Positions 1 to 15,969 of a stretch of DNA of 61,714 bases are shown here, one piece after another (the first letter of the stretch is position 1; every line of letters begins with the position of its first letter). The stretch comes from Didymodactylos carnosus (Eukaryota; Rotifera; Eurotatoria; Philodinida; Philodinidae). The DNA lies in contig CAJNOQ010000228.1 in the NCBI GenBank assembly GCA_905250885.1, positions 1 to 61,714 on the forward strand, in the 5' to 3' direction. The notes under the pieces were generated by a model. The model was not told the origin of the DNA. It did no database searches and was given only the letters and a program-made list of their open reading frames with translations. Both the position numbers and the translations under genes were made by a program.

Positions 1-3000
1 CTAACTCAATAAAAGTGGTACGGATAGCTAGCTATCACAAGCCGATATTGCCCGATAACATATTTTTATAGCTAGATATTCTCAAAGGCATTTTTTTGCT
101 TGGGTATATGACTAAACAAATAGAATTTTTTAACATCTACGTCCAATATTGAATACTAAATTATTTTTTAGAAAAATGACCAAAGATACAAGCAATCAAT
201 AAATAAAATTGCGGTTTACAGTCAAATTTTCGTAAGTGTCAACCTTTAATCAATTTTTTTGTGAATAATATGAGAACTGAGCGAAGCATTGAGATCTAGG
301 TAGTCATTTTAATGAGACCATTTGCTCATACATGTACATTTCAAAAAAGATGGACTAGATAATTTAGTTAGTATTTTTAGTCAATGTCAAAATTGAAAAA
401 CAAGCCGAAGGAAACATGATTAATTGATGTGGTGTAAATGTACAATATATTCTATTTACGGTATAGAAAATGTTTTGTGTTTATACAAAAGCTCGGAAAC
501 CACACAGTATCCTGAAAAAAAAGATATACACCACTATTGTTGGGTTCTCCATTATTAATATCAAGATATTAAGAAAATATTTTATATGTCAATGAGGATT
601 AATTAAATACGGACGAGGGGGGTTGACATAAAGTAGGTGTAATAGAAAGAAAATTCAATCTATTTTTGTTGAATCTTAGTTTTCTTCTTTTTTTTTTAAT
701 TTCTTCTTAATTTTATCTTAAAGCTATTTTTTTAACTGTTATTACTTCTGCTAATAAAATAACATCTAAAGAATATTGGATAAAAAGGATTTTATATAAC
801 AAAAAACATTTTTTGTGCTGGATCTATTATGACGCCTTAAAACTTTATTTCACTTTTTCAAATATAAATAATAAAAATGTCTTGTTTTCTCTACTATAGA
901 AAATATCTTTTTAGTTTTTGTGTATAAAATGGGTTTAATGTGATAAATAAAGCGATTAGTTAAACAGCAAAGTTGATCGTCCATAACTATACCATTTTGA
1001 AAATATACAGGTACATTGAAAACATAAGACATTATATATGATTTAAGGCTTATCTATACTCACTATAAGATATCTCAGGTTGCATCTCTTAAGAATGAGT
1101 TGAAATATGAAACTGAAGACACGAAGCTCATATCTAAAAACTGTAGCTGCAATCATTGGATATTTCAAAAGTTACAGCGATTTCAATTTCTTATGTAAAT
1201 TTAAATAACAGTTTTTTTTCAATAATCTTGATAAATTTTCATGATTCGATGAAAGATACGTTAGGCATTACTAACAAAATTTCATTTATTAAGGTCAGTT
1301 TAAATGACATGCACACCTATATATCTAATTGGTTTTCTTTCGAAATCAATTGACGTTACGGTTGATTAAACAGTATTTTAAATATGCTAAATTTTTGATT
1401 TTACCATATATCATCGCCTACAAAGTCAAGATTTTATATCTATTTGCTTTTTTTTGTCTACATGTAGCTAATAATTAGTTTGTACATTATCAGTTTACCG
1501 AAAGAATCAGAGCTTTTTCAAATCTTAGATTATACGCAGATTATGCAAAAATTGTATAATATGTGAATCATTTCATTTAACACATACTAGTTTAACAATA
1601 AAACATTGTGTTATTCTGAACTGCATTAGAAAGAAACGATGTTTTTCTGTGTTAACTCTTCTAAATTTATGCAAACTTTTTTCTTATTATATGCTAGTAC
1701 ATTTTATGTGCAGATTTTCTTTAATAAAAGTTTGAATGGTTTCATCACCATAATTTTCTTTGTACAAAGGGTTCTTTTATTAATATTTGTTGGCTTATTT
1801 TGGAAAAAATCGACTCAAAGTATTTAAATTAAAATATTAGAATCAACTTCCCAAACCTTATCGAATCTTATATTTTCTAATTTATTCGGTAGGAGTGACT
1901 AAGTTTGAAGGCGTCTTTTCTATAAAAAAAATTGTTGATTTTTACTAATTTCTTTCCGCTCAAATAGCAAACGTTCTTATTCATATTTTTTAGTAGAGAA
2001 AAGGTAAGATGAATGTTTTACAATTTTATAATGCAAATAATTGATACTAAACATCTGGCTAGAGTCATTTTCTATTATTTCTGTGAAGATAGAGATAAGT
2101 CAATTCAAGTCTGACTTTGCGTGGAAAAACGTTTTCAAGAATATGATTTGACTTGATTTGACACGTCTCTTCCTAAATAAAAGTCTCATAAAAACACGTT
2201 CCATATATTTTTATGGAAAAACAAGTTTAAACTATGTTTACAGATTTAAATAACGGGTTTATAGTTTTGTATTATTATTATTTTGAAAACATTTAATGAT
2301 TAAAATTATTCTTTTTTAAAACGTGAATTTGTATAGGTCTTCAATATACAATGCTTTCGTTTCTGATTAAATTCGAATGTCAAAGATTAAAAGAAAAAAT
2401 TCTTAAGTTATGATGTTATTAAATGCATTTATTGATAAGATATTTTAATGAGTTTTCTTAGAAATAAATTTTCATGTGTTTTGGTGAGACTTTTATCATT
2501 GAAAACAGTCTGTAGAAGAAAATCTCGCATTAGTAACGAATTTTTAATACACATTTACATGGACTTCAGCATTTATTATTCGCATTTTTCTCATAAACGT
2601 TAGTTTGATAATGTAATTATAAATAATAAATAATAATATCAGGTCTCAAACAGATATTTTAATAAAGGAAAAACAACTGATACTTCGTTTTTCTTCTACT
2701 GTGTAAGTAATTAGTCAGCCAAAAAAAATAACAACTTAACGTCTAATTCAAAAATGTAGATAGTTATTGAGTAAGTTGTACTAGAAATCTATAACTTCTA
2801 ATCTAGTTTTATTCATTTCTAGCAGGTATTTATTTAAAATCAATATTTATTTAATAAATTTTTTGTTTTGTCAGCGTGTAATTGAATAATAATGGACGAT
2901 TATTATCGTAAAATATTATTTATAACATCGTATTTTCCTTTAAACACATCGAAAATCTATATTCTTTAGAAGAAATATCATAGGATACGATAGAACTTCA

Positions 3001-3037
3001 AAATTTCCTATGTTCTCTAGAATTTTTCTCCTTGGAT
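1..3037. other. gene-poor AT-rich stretch
   Basis: No exon chain, protein similarity or structured repeat could be recognised. The few short ORFs on both strands are low-complexity and lack splice-compatible neighbours. Confidence 0.5.
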
Positions 3038-3220
3038 TTATTGAACTGGATATATCATTTCATTTGGTAGATTCTCAGAATTGATAATTGTATTTTCTAT
3101 TTCTTCTAAAAAAAAATCACTGTCATTTTTGCTCATGTCATAAACGATGGTGTCACGAAAAAAAATAGTACACAGAATTGTACAAGGGAAAAAGAAAATT
3201 AGAAGGAAATTTTTTTCCAT
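3038..3220 (-). CDS. candidate short secreted peptide (60 aa), unrecognised
   Basis: A single-exon ORF whose first ~21 residues look like a signal peptide: MEK followed by a Phe/Leu/Ile-rich core and small residues near a possible cleavage point. The remaining ~39 residues are acidic and polar, with no cysteine and no dibasic site. It lies 323 bp from the start of the prohormone gene on the opposite strand, so the two could share a TA-rich divergent promoter (about 3240-3270). No family is recognised. ORFs of this length also arise by chance in AT-rich DNA, so this is only a candidate. Confidence 0.25.
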   Translation of the reverse strand: MEKNFLLIFFFPCTILCTIFFRDTIVYDMSKNDSDFFLEEIENTIINSENLPNEMIYPVQ

Positions 3221-3543
3221 TTGATAGTTATTTACTTTTCCGTTATATATAGATATATAAATATATAAGTAGTAAGTTTTCGAGCAGTTATCGTCAACAA
3301 TTTTATATGTATGAATATCAGTTATTTCAGTGATAATATTTTATTTTCAAAAAATAAAATATCTCCATACGATTGATAAAGTTTAAATATTTTAAAATAA
3401 AAATGATTGATTACATAAAAAGAGTTTTTCTATTTTTTTCTTTTCTTTTCTCTATTTTAGAATATATCTTTTTAAGTGTTGAAGAATATTTGTCGTATCG
3501 TTTCATATCCTAAGACATCATCTTTTATTAAACGATAACATCC

Positions 3544-4554
3544 ATGATTTTACAACGTTTATATACGATTACATTTATTTTATTGTTTTTATTATTAAAT
3601 ATTTGTACAAGATACACGACGTTAGCTGTTGATACTGAGGATGATACGATGTCTTCTCTTCGATCGAAACTACTTCAACGTCAAGAGCAATTCAATTCAG
3701 ACAATAGTCGATTATTTTCGGATCAAAACATGAATATGTATAAAAAACGATTGGTGAGCGAATTTTATTATTTCATTTATTTTTATATTTAATAGAAATA
3801 AAAATTTGCGTATGAAAAAATATAATTGGTTTAAACGGTTCTTGAATTTGAACCATTTCGTGAGTATTTTGTAGAATATAAGTAGAAGATGAATAAGTAA
3901 TCGTATGTTCAACACTAAATCTACTTTTATTTATAAACGAAATATATTTTCTTCAAAATTAAAAAATAAATGTTAAATCTCATCTGATTTTAAGCTATTA
4001 GGTTTACTGTAAATTATTCTATTTTTCACATTTTATCATGATAAATTAAGACAACAACCTAAACTCATTAGTTTTTATAACCAAACAATTTTGAAGAATA
4101 TCTATTAGAATACACATAATGAGAGAAATAAAGAGCATTTACTATGCTTTTATCATGTCAAAAATCTTCAATTTCTGTATAATAATTTCCTTTTACTTGT
4201 CTGCAAATTTCATTTTATTGTTATAGCTTCGAGATTTTCTTCGCTCATTGGTTGAAGAAGACGCTGAAAGTACTCAAGATATCATCAGTAAGTAGCATGA
4301 TCACGAAAATTCAGCTGTATATAGTCTATGGTTATCAGAACATGGATTAAGTATCATATTTTCTTTATGCATATCAAAATCACGAGATTTTTCTTCCTAA
4401 AATGTCACATTCAGAATTTTATAGCATTGAATCAAAATCAGAGCAGAAATTCATTGATTTGTCCTTCACTCGTTTTATTGCTTATTTAATTTCTTTAGAA
4501 CGCTTTACTTATTGCAGTGCACAAGATATTTTGCATGGAGCACTTTGTCGTTAA
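3544..4554 (+). CDS. putative neuropeptide/prohormone precursor (108 aa, 3 exons)
   Basis: Proposed exons are 3544-3753, 4227-4287 and 4499-4554, with GTGAGC and GTAAGT donors and TTATAG and CTTTAG acceptors; all joins keep frame. Residues 1-28 form a classic signal peptide with a long Leu/Ile/Phe core. A polar spacer leads to a tribasic KKR (residues 67-69) in a convertase-type context. Next is a predicted amphipathic segment beginning LLRDFLRSLVEED, then a KR site, then the terminal peptide FTYCSAQDILHGALCR and stop. Its two cysteines are spaced C-x10-C and could form one disulfide loop. Precursor layout and release by dibasic cleavage follow from known neuropeptide biology. I do not recognise the mature peptide; it does not match insulin B chain (C-x11-C), CCAP or allatostatin-C spacing. 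A competing acceptor at 4516 would instead give a long hydrophobic tail and looks less likely. Confidence 0.45.
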
Positions 4555-4838
4555 CACCAACATTCTACTAATAACTTTTGAATATGAATCTACTAATCTT
4601 AAAACAAAATATATAACGCTTATTTCCCTGTTATATGTAGTTTTTTGTTATATTTTCATCCGTCTCTTACTAGTAATAATTTTATGTTGGCTCTTCTACT
4701 CTTATTATATTTTGATTGATATCTTTATGGTTTTTATCAGAAATTTAAAAAACAAAATAAGAATAACAACACGAAAGTAAATAACATATGCATTCAAAGA
4801 GCATATTAAATTTTATAATAGTAACTTAATTAATCACT

Positions 4839-4861
4839 TGTGTGTGTGTGTGTGTGTGTGT
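4839..4861. repeat. (TG)n microsatellite
   Basis: About eleven perfect TG units read directly, 280 bp downstream of the prohormone stop codon. Confidence 0.95.
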
Positions 4862-7800
4862 CATAAACCTACACTCTGAGAAACAATAACCTTTTACAGA
4901 TCATCAGTTAAGGCGGTCCCCTCAGGAAAAAAGTTTTTTCTTTCACATTCGATTTTGATGGCTGTTACAGTTATTAATACTTACTATCCAACTAGCTTAT
5001 GCTAAAATTTGAACTCGAAAGCTTGGAGCGTTGCCGAGTTATAGGTGAGTTAAGGGGCAAAAGGGAGCTCTTAGCAAAAACGCTAAGGCTCTTTTGTTAG
5101 AAAAGCAGAAAGCTGCGGGTGGTCTCAAATGAAAGTAGACACCTAAATCTAGAGTTTGATCCGTAGTGGTTTTTGGATCATTAGCGATTGGACTGTTCAT
5201 TTCCAACATGTATTTTAAGTCAGAACTCTGAAAATAACCCTAAACTCGGAGGACATCGTGGCCACGTGACTCTGCTACCGTAGTGAAATTCTGTGACGAA
5301 ATTTTGACTTTTTATTCTTTTTCTAGTTTTTTAATGAAAAAATTGTCAGAGCTGTGTAACATATACAACGGTTGAGCAAACTTTTCTGAATCAAATGAAA
5401 TGTGTCCGGGTTCTGTGTGACCTTTTCTTTAGAAAATACAAAGCAAATACGAAATACCCTTCTCTAACTTTATTAAAAAAGAGTAGCGTTAGTATTTTCT
5501 TTGTATTTTCTAAAGAAAAGGTCACACAGAACCCGGACACATTTCATTTGATTCAGAAAAGTTTGCTCGATCGTTGTATATGTTGCACAGCTCTGACAGT
5601 TACTTCATTAAGAAACTAGGAAACGAATAAAGCGTCAAAATTTCATCACCGAACTTCACTACGGTAGCAGAGTTACGCGGCCACGCCGAGAAGTATTTTC
5701 CACTTTTTCCTGCACAGAAAACGAAATTCAAAAATCGTTACGGATCAAATTTTAGATAAATGTCTTAGCTTTAAAATAAAAAAAAATGAAGATTTTATGA
5801 TGAATCGTCTAGGAGGAGTAGCAATTTTGGTGTGCTAAAACCATATTCTAAGCAATGACGTTCATCACTTCATTAATTATAACTCAGCGTCTTTACCAAA
5901 AGTAGTATAACTCTGCAAGGCGAAGTAGTACAGACCTGCGGGGAGATCTCATTTAGATCAGAACACTCTGGTCAACATAGCTTCATGTCTGTTAAGACAG
6001 ACAACCTTAAAAATTTTAATTGAAATGTCAAATGTAGAAACAAGTGATTTTTAGGGCTTTCAGAAATCTTTTTCAAAAATATTGAAGTGCTGCCAAATTG
6101 AGACGGATTCTGAAAGATAACAGTTTGAGATACTCAGCCATATACTTACTTCAGTTTCGAATATTTTGAAGAAAAATCGAGGAAAATTCCTAAGGAGAAG
6201 GGGGAGGTCTCCTTATCTCTATAGGATAGCGATGATTTAATTTATTAGTATTGAAGATGAACTGCGCTATTTTATAGATCTTTTATTCTATCTAATATGT
6301 CCAGAAACAAATATGGCATGGAAAGGGAAGAAGGTACAAAAAATTTCCGATCTATATTGTCAAGAGTATGACGATTTTATTGGACACTGTAAAAAATTTC
6401 ACAAAACATGCCAAAAGTGTTTCATTGTACCAATAAACTTCCAGATGAAAACACAATTAAGCTATTTTTCAATTGGTTCATGTTCATCAAGTATGCTTAA
6501 TTAAATTGCTATTTGAAAATGCAAAGTTTTTATTTTTGAACAAGTCCATTACATCACCGTTTGATAATTATAAAGAAGAAATTATCGGCATGCTCGTGGC
6601 TTTTTGTTTTATTCTCAATATACTCATCACAAACAATATCTACAACGTATGATTATTTTATTATTATAAAAGATCACATTGCACTCTACTCTCGACACAT
6701 CCTCTCTATTCCTATTGAGCACATTCTCTTTTTTAATTTAATATGAGAAAACACGTTATACAGAGAAGAAGACTAGACTATGGATATTTTGTAAATCTAA
6801 TCCAAATCAAAATATGTGATAGTGAAGATTTGAGTAAATATTTGAAAGAAAAAATTTCATCAATTTGTATTTGAGTATATATTATTTCCAATGGATGTAC
6901 GTTCTTTTTTTTTACCGGTAAAACTAATATTTTTGCTTTTAACAATTTTTTTCTAATATTTATATTTCTAGAGCGATTTAAAATCTATTGCAATTCTTAT
7001 GAAGATCTTATGAATTCCAATACGGCAGTTTGCGGTTAAAATAGTTCATCTATATGCATTTTTGTTCACATCATTTTTCTTTTACACACGGATTGTTTCA
7101 ATGTGAGAATCGTGTATATAGCTATCACATGTGCTATTTTTTTTTATGTTTTCCTATTAGATTTTATTCATTGATCGTTTTTTATTTTAATATGGTGACT
7201 ATTATAAAGCTACATGCATGTTACATTCAAGTCAGCTCTATATTAACTGTCAATCTCTACTAACTGTCCGCTTTTTTTTTTTATAATGGAAAACTTCGGT
7301 TATGGACTAATGGTACATTGCTTTATACATTATTAAATGTACGTGCAAAGTCAACAAATGCGGTTTTTTGCTGAACAATTGTAACAAGTTCAATAATATT
7401 TATAGGATTTTGTGTTACTGACGAGTTTGTGTTATAAAAATAGCAACAAAAAATGCTAAAAATCTAGATTTAGTAATTTATTATCTAAAAATGCTTATAA
7501 CTAAAAATAACATGATGAAGAGCTTCACTAAACGAGCACGACATTTGACAGCCTACTTTTATTAAAGCTAAAATAACAATTTATGAAAATTGAAAATAAT
7601 TAGTAAATTTGTCAATAGGTTGCCTGATATTTCATATGGTTCAAGATTTTTGTCAAAATAATCTCTAACTCAAGTTTTCCTTCTATGTTACTCATACTTT
7701 TCTCGCTATCTAAAATATGTTCTCAAAATTTTGCGGAAAATACGAGGTAAAATATCCTCAACTGATATAAAAAAAGTTATTTTAGATTATGAGTTCGAAA

Positions 7801-8814
7801 TGTCACGATGATTTTAAATCAAATTAAACACTTTCTCTGGTCAAATGCAGACGTATAAATCTTTTTCTTACTAAAAAAAAACTATTGAAAATCTTCTCAG
7901 AGGCTTTCCAATAAACTAAATTTTGTAAAATTTCTATAATTACCACAGAGAAGATTTCTTGAAAACACTTGATACTACCAATTAAAAAAGATATTTTATT
8001 TAGATAAGACGCTTGAACAGGAATGATTGCAGTAAATCAAAGTAAATAGCGTCGAGAAAAACCCTCTATACCGATTGGCATAACCTCTCTCTCATTTTTG
8101 GAAAGAACACTTTTCTCCAAACTGCGTTTTCATGTAGTTAATAACAGAAGACTCAATTTCATTTTGTAGAGCTGTAAAATTTAAAAACCTCTCTAGTTTT
8201 ACGACTTCTGAGAAGCCTCTGAAAAAAACAAACACCTCAGCACGTTTTAGATGAAGATTAATACTCTGTACTCTGAAAACAAATACAATGCATCCACTCA
8301 AATATGTTTTTATCTCAATTAACAACTTTTGCGAAGAAATCTGTTTAAAAATCTATTTCTTTTGAGTGTATTTCTCCACTTTTTGAAGGTGATTAGACAT
8401 AGGATTAATAATCAATAATTATCTGATAGATTCTAGTAAAAAAAAAATGATTGTATGAATACTTTGTTAAACAGTCGTTTCTCAAGTTAATATATAAATT
8501 TTATATTATACTTTTAGAACGATTTTTCTGTGGCAGTTATGAAGAGTTCTCCTTTCCGGGTAAGAGGGAGTGACGAATGTTAACTTAAATCGAGTAATAG
8601 TGTGTTAAATCAGACTTTTTTGATTTCTAGGTGCAGCTTGTATCGGTTAATCATTAATCAAATCAATTGTTTGACTGTAACAAAAAAACAAAACAAATTC
8701 TTATTTTAATTAAAATATTTTTTATCTATTTATTTATTATGAAGTTTTCTTTCTTTTTATTTAAATAAAATTCTATACTTGTAAATAAACTAAACCATTG
8801 CAATATGTACTATT
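4862..8814. other. intergenic region, no gene recognised
   Basis: Apart from the foldback element, no exon chain is visible. Sequence at 4900-5250 and 5800-6230 is richer in GC than its surroundings and looks like old repeat DNA flanking the foldback element, without a recognisable family. ORFs at 6313-6504, 7054-7263 and 8092-8325 show no known motif and were not accepted as genes. Confidence 0.4.
5257..5685. repeat. foldback element with ~187-bp inverted arms
   Basis: Arms 5257-5443 and 5499-5685 are near-complementary, separated by a ~55-bp AT-rich spacer. The innermost ~46 bp (5398-5443 against 5499-5544), including the GTGTCCGGGTTCTGTGTGAC segment, are essentially perfect. Divergence rises outward, with small indels around 5290-5350 and 5590-5650. 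Outer ends contain CTACGGTAGCAGAGT-type sequence and its complement. No long ORF is present. It is probably a nonautonomous foldback/MITE-type transposon; its outer boundary and duplication were not resolved. Confidence 0.8.
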
Positions 8815-12049
<3,235 letters not shown>

Positions 12050-12840
12050 ATTTTAATTCAGGATCAAATGAAGTTATTAATTAACTACAGCTGTCAACTT
12101 GTCATACTATATAGGTTTTTATGTAAAACAAAGAAAAGTTGAACTGAAATTAAGACATGATGAAGATCGATCATATAGTCTGTTAAAACGTAAATACTGG
12201 TAACTAGAAAGGTCAAGGAAATAAATACCTTTAAGAGAGAAAATATTTTACTTGTTATTATCTTTTGATGATTGAAACTTTAACATTTTTTTTATTTCCA
12301 AATGTTAAGTACAACAAAAAATATGGAATAGTAAGAATTTCCTTCATCAAAGATTTATTTCGTAAATGGCAACAACGGATTGAAAAAAAAGACGCTGTCT
12401 TCTTACAGTTCGTAACTCTCAAAAGATAATACGAATGCCAACGACATCCATTCATGTGTCAAAGTGTTTCTGCTTTTTCAACGAAACGAACGCTCTTTGC
12501 GAAAGAAACGAAAGCTTTTTTTAAAAAGTGGTAAAGCCGAAATAATCTAGCTTTCTTTTATAAAAAAAAAAGAAGAAAAGAATACCTCAAAGCAGGTACT
12601 ACTGTGGTTAATAATTTGAGATTAGCGCTCTCTTCAATCTACAAAGGTAAACGGATAATAAAATCGATACTATTTCAGTACCATGAGCAAAACTAATCAG
12701 AATAAAATTAATTTATGTCCACATACACACTGGAATATAATTGATATAATTAATCCTTTCGTCCTGTAATTTCAGTTTCATACAATCACAATAATTCTGG
12801 AAAAGTTAAGCCGAAACTCACCTATCAAATAGTTCCCAGG
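12050..12840. other. upstream region of the SLC6 gene, no gene seen
   Basis: AT-rich, without recognisable coding structure. It presumably holds the promoter and 5' UTR of the SLC6 gene. No splice acceptor abuts the SLC6 start codon, unlike the genes at 35.8, 40.1, 42.3 and 49.3 kb. Confidence 0.4.
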
Positions 12841-12854
12841 TGATTCAATCCAGT

Positions 12855-12985
12855 TTCAACAAAACAGATTTTGTGACGGTATTCTTGACGTTGACGATGA
12901 ATCTGATCTTCACTTTCATCCCTAAGACTTTTAAGAATCAGTACTAGGAGATCTGATCTTTAGAAATCCGTTATGTACTGTTCAT
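12855..12985 (-). repeat. dispersed repeat copy A (inverted partner at 16180-16300)
   Basis: Roughly 125 bp match the reverse complement of 16180-16300 with scattered substitutions. Read on the minus strand, this copy can encode FLKVLGMKVKIRFIVN, the same peptide as copy B with conservative changes, but an in-frame stop just upstream marks it as dead. It flanks the retrotransposon remains on the left. Confidence 0.7.
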
Positions 12986-13239
12986 CGGGGCATATTTCGA
13001 TACAATCAGATTATAGAGTACGTCGAGTTGCCTGTATATAAAATTTTTTCAGGTCTAATGAACAATATACGTATAAACTTTATCAGAGCAGAAAAAAGCC
13101 CAGGCATGAAGAAAAGCACAAGCTAGTTAGATAATTCATTATAGTGTTGACTTTATAATGGTGGGCTTCATCACTGTTTGGACCTTTAGTAATAAAAGAT
13201 CTAAAGAAAAGGTTGTTAGGTGGTTTAGCGTTTGCTTCA

Positions 13240-15960
13240 TAATTGAACGCTACTGATCAAACAGGCGGTACTTTATGAAGTAGCTGGCTAAATACTCCTT
13301 CAGGGCACCACAGTCGTACCCATCCAGTTCTCCGTTACTCAGTCTTCCTTTTATTCCTGAGTATCTCAGAAAAGGAATATTCAACCAGCACCTAGTATAG
13401 GCAACCTCCAAGTTGCTAGGAACATCGTGGCGCAAAATATATCTAATATAACAACCTTTGGCGTGGTGCAGTTTTAGACTTGTTTCGGTTGAAGACTCAT
13501 AGCAGTAGCAGATTATTGCGCTCCCATTCAAGTGTCTCGTAGTGTGTGTGGCAACTTCGTTCGATCATAGCTCATGATTATTCGGTTTGATGTACAGAGA
13601 AGTGTGTGATCGCAAGTACTCGGGTCCAGATTATGCTTAAATTCTAAAAAATGTGCGAAAAGTAGACCCAGATGGACGTTTTCAATCACCTACACAATAG
13701 CGAAAGTATTCGAGAAGAGCGTAGTGACAACTAACTTAGTATATTTTAGTAAATAAAATAGATTGGCATTCTGGAACATTGAAGTCAAGTAGCCACCAGT
13801 TAGGAAGCGTAGCAAAATTGCGACTGAGTGATACAGCAGATGCTTCAACGCATTTTTCCTGCCCGAAAAGTGATGTGGCATCGGCGAACAGTCTGTATAA
13901 GTTTTCGGCTTTTTCGGGCTAATCATTAATGTAAATAACGAAAAATAATGGATCTGGAATTGTACCCTGAAAAATCTCGGAGTTAATCGTTTTTTATAAA
14001 GAGGTATATCCAGCCACTATAGTCACTATTCGTTTATCTGATGCATAGGACTTGAACCAGGCTAAATATTATCCGTAATCCCGTACTTCTCCCAAGTTTG
14101 TGAAAAAGACCACGGTGCCAAACTGTATCAGAAGTGTTTTTTATATCCAGAAAACCTCCATATACAAATTCTGAGGGATCCGTCTCTTGACTAATATAAT
14201 GGACAATTTCATGTGACTGATTTACCGTCCCATACTCTTCTAAAAATCCTATTGATGTGCACTGAGTAGACTATTTTTAATGCAGTGTCCATACAGCCGG
14301 CTTTGGACCCGTAGGCATAACTACGAGGGGTGTAAGTGTCAGGTGGTCTTGTGCTAACAACTCACAAAATATTCTGAGTTCGACATCCCTACCAACAGCT
14401 ACTACTTTAATAATTAATAAACACAATGACTTTGATAATAATAATAGTCTGTCCTGTTCTTCGTCTTCTAATGTATCGATATAACTAATGCTAACAATAT
14501 CGATCAGTTGTAATGAACGGCTGGTGAACTGGACGCGAAGAAGATGAGGAAGAGAGAGCAAAAGTAAAAGTATATTGTAATTAAATGAAATACGAAATTA
14601 TATTTCAATGTAGAAATATTTTGATTCGAAATGAAATATGTTAGAGTTGAGCTCCTTCTTCTCCGAATGTGAGAGACGAAGTAGAAGAAGATAGACGAAA
14701 TATATGAAACTCCTCTTCCTCTAAATAGTAGAGCAGAAGAAGGAGATTTTTTCTGTTTTCTCAAGAAGAAGAAGAAGAAGAGAAAGAACTGATTTGAAAA
14801 GCGAAAGTTGTGATGAAGATAATGTGTCTCGTTTTTCGTATTCCTAAGAAACAATCAATAATTTATTATAATGACGATTTGGCTCGGAATTGGTAAAAGG
14901 AATAGCGAAACCGCAGAATCTTCCAGATTAGAAGAAACAAAAGCTAATGGGCAAGCGGGTCGTTACAGGCCATGGCCCAATGCGATTTGAACATTAATCC
15001 AATAAAAATTTTTTTTTGAGTGTTAGGTCCAAAGCTTTTCTCTCACCAACCAATTTTGAACAAAGTGTGCGACACAAAAATGAAATACAAATCCAAAGTA
15101 AAGCGGCATGCGCTTATTCTTCAGTTCTTTGCATGTTTGGTGGTCAGACTATTACAGTTCAGGCTTCCCTCTGCATCCACTATCGTACAGAATATGCGGT
15201 ATTGAGAACAGCCCATAGCCACAGTAACGATCAGCACGGAAAATGACGGCATCAGAACTGGCAACAGTCGGAAAGATTTCCTGCGTTCGACCCCCCCCCC
15301 CCTAGGCCCATCGAGCCTTTTTGACTCCATGGAGTACGACCCAACAGCCTAAAAATCCTGGCTACTCCATTATTTGAACCAAAATACCTCTAAACGATGG
15401 AGTAATAAAGATATTAGTCTGTAATTCTGAGAGAGTTGGTTATCTACTCCTCTTAAAGACTGTGGACACATGTCTAACTTCCAGTGAGATGAGTAAATTC
15501 TGGCGTCAAGAGAATCATTGATCAGTTTTGTCACGAATAAAGTGATTACCAATGCTAGTTCCTTCAGAACTCTGTTACTTAACCCAGGAGGGCCTTACTG
15601 ACGTAAAGCTTTGACAAAAGTTTGAATACATCCCGTTTGTTGACAATAACTTTGTCTTACTAAATGGTTATTCTGTCTTGAAAAAGAGACAGTGGTTGCA
15701 TAGAAAAATTTGGATCCATACTGCAGATTGCTGTAAAATAATCGTTCAAACTATCTGCTTTTTTCTGGAAATCGACTACCAAATCTTCGGAGTTATCATT
15801 TAGTGAGGATACAGAGCTTGAGTTTGGTTTACTCAGAGACTAATTGACAAGCGCTCACCACTTCTTTGATGAATTATTCACATATTCTGATATATTACAA
15901 TAAAATTTGTTTTTCAAACGGTTTCAAACACCTCCCTGTTATTCCCCACCCTGAAAAAAC
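13240..15960 (-). mobile_element. decayed non-LTR (LINE) retrotransposon, reverse-transcriptase remnants
   Basis: Minus-strand translations in several frames, broken by stops and frameshifts, recover reverse-transcriptase landmarks in the right order. Around 15805-15741 is KKADSLNDYFTAI. At 15600-15540 is GPPGLSNRVLKELA, a decayed form of the usual GPDGI-NRVLKELA motif. At 15450-15390 is QNYRLISLL, from the NYRPISLL motif. At 14265-14090 are GFLEEYGTVNQSHEIV and LDIKNTSDTVWHRGLFHKL, the latter from the LDIKKAFDTVWH block. At 14060-13930 are WFKSYASDKRIVTIV and QGTIPDPLFFVIYIN, from the GVPQGSxLGPLLFxxYIND block. 13680-13240 looks like the C-terminal part. No endonuclease domain was found, so the copy is probably also 5'-truncated. 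About 1 kb of unrelated sequence (14280-15330) interrupts the domain. Clade is undetermined (Jockey/CR1-like wording). Confidence 0.8.
14280..15330. other. ~1 kb segment interrupting the LINE RT
   Basis: The RT blocks on either side should lie about 150 bp apart but are ~1.1 kb apart. The segment contains a purine-rich stretch (14640-14800, with an AGA microsatellite at 14764-14782) and a run of about 14 C at 15288-15302. No coding domain is recognised. A nested insertion is the simplest reading, but no clear terminal inverted repeats or duplication were found. Confidence 0.5.
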
Positions 15961-15969
15961 AAAACGATA

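Noticed and set aside
4517..4780. 87-codon plus-strand ORF as a separate gene or as the prohormone's last exon
   Set aside because: It is an AT-rich hydrophobic translation with no motif. The 4498 acceptor gives a compact, stop-terminated prohormone instead.
14504..14854. 116-codon minus-strand ORF
   Set aside because: It is a translation of the purine-rich low-complexity tract inside the interrupted LINE, rich in Phe/Arg/Ser runs with no domain.
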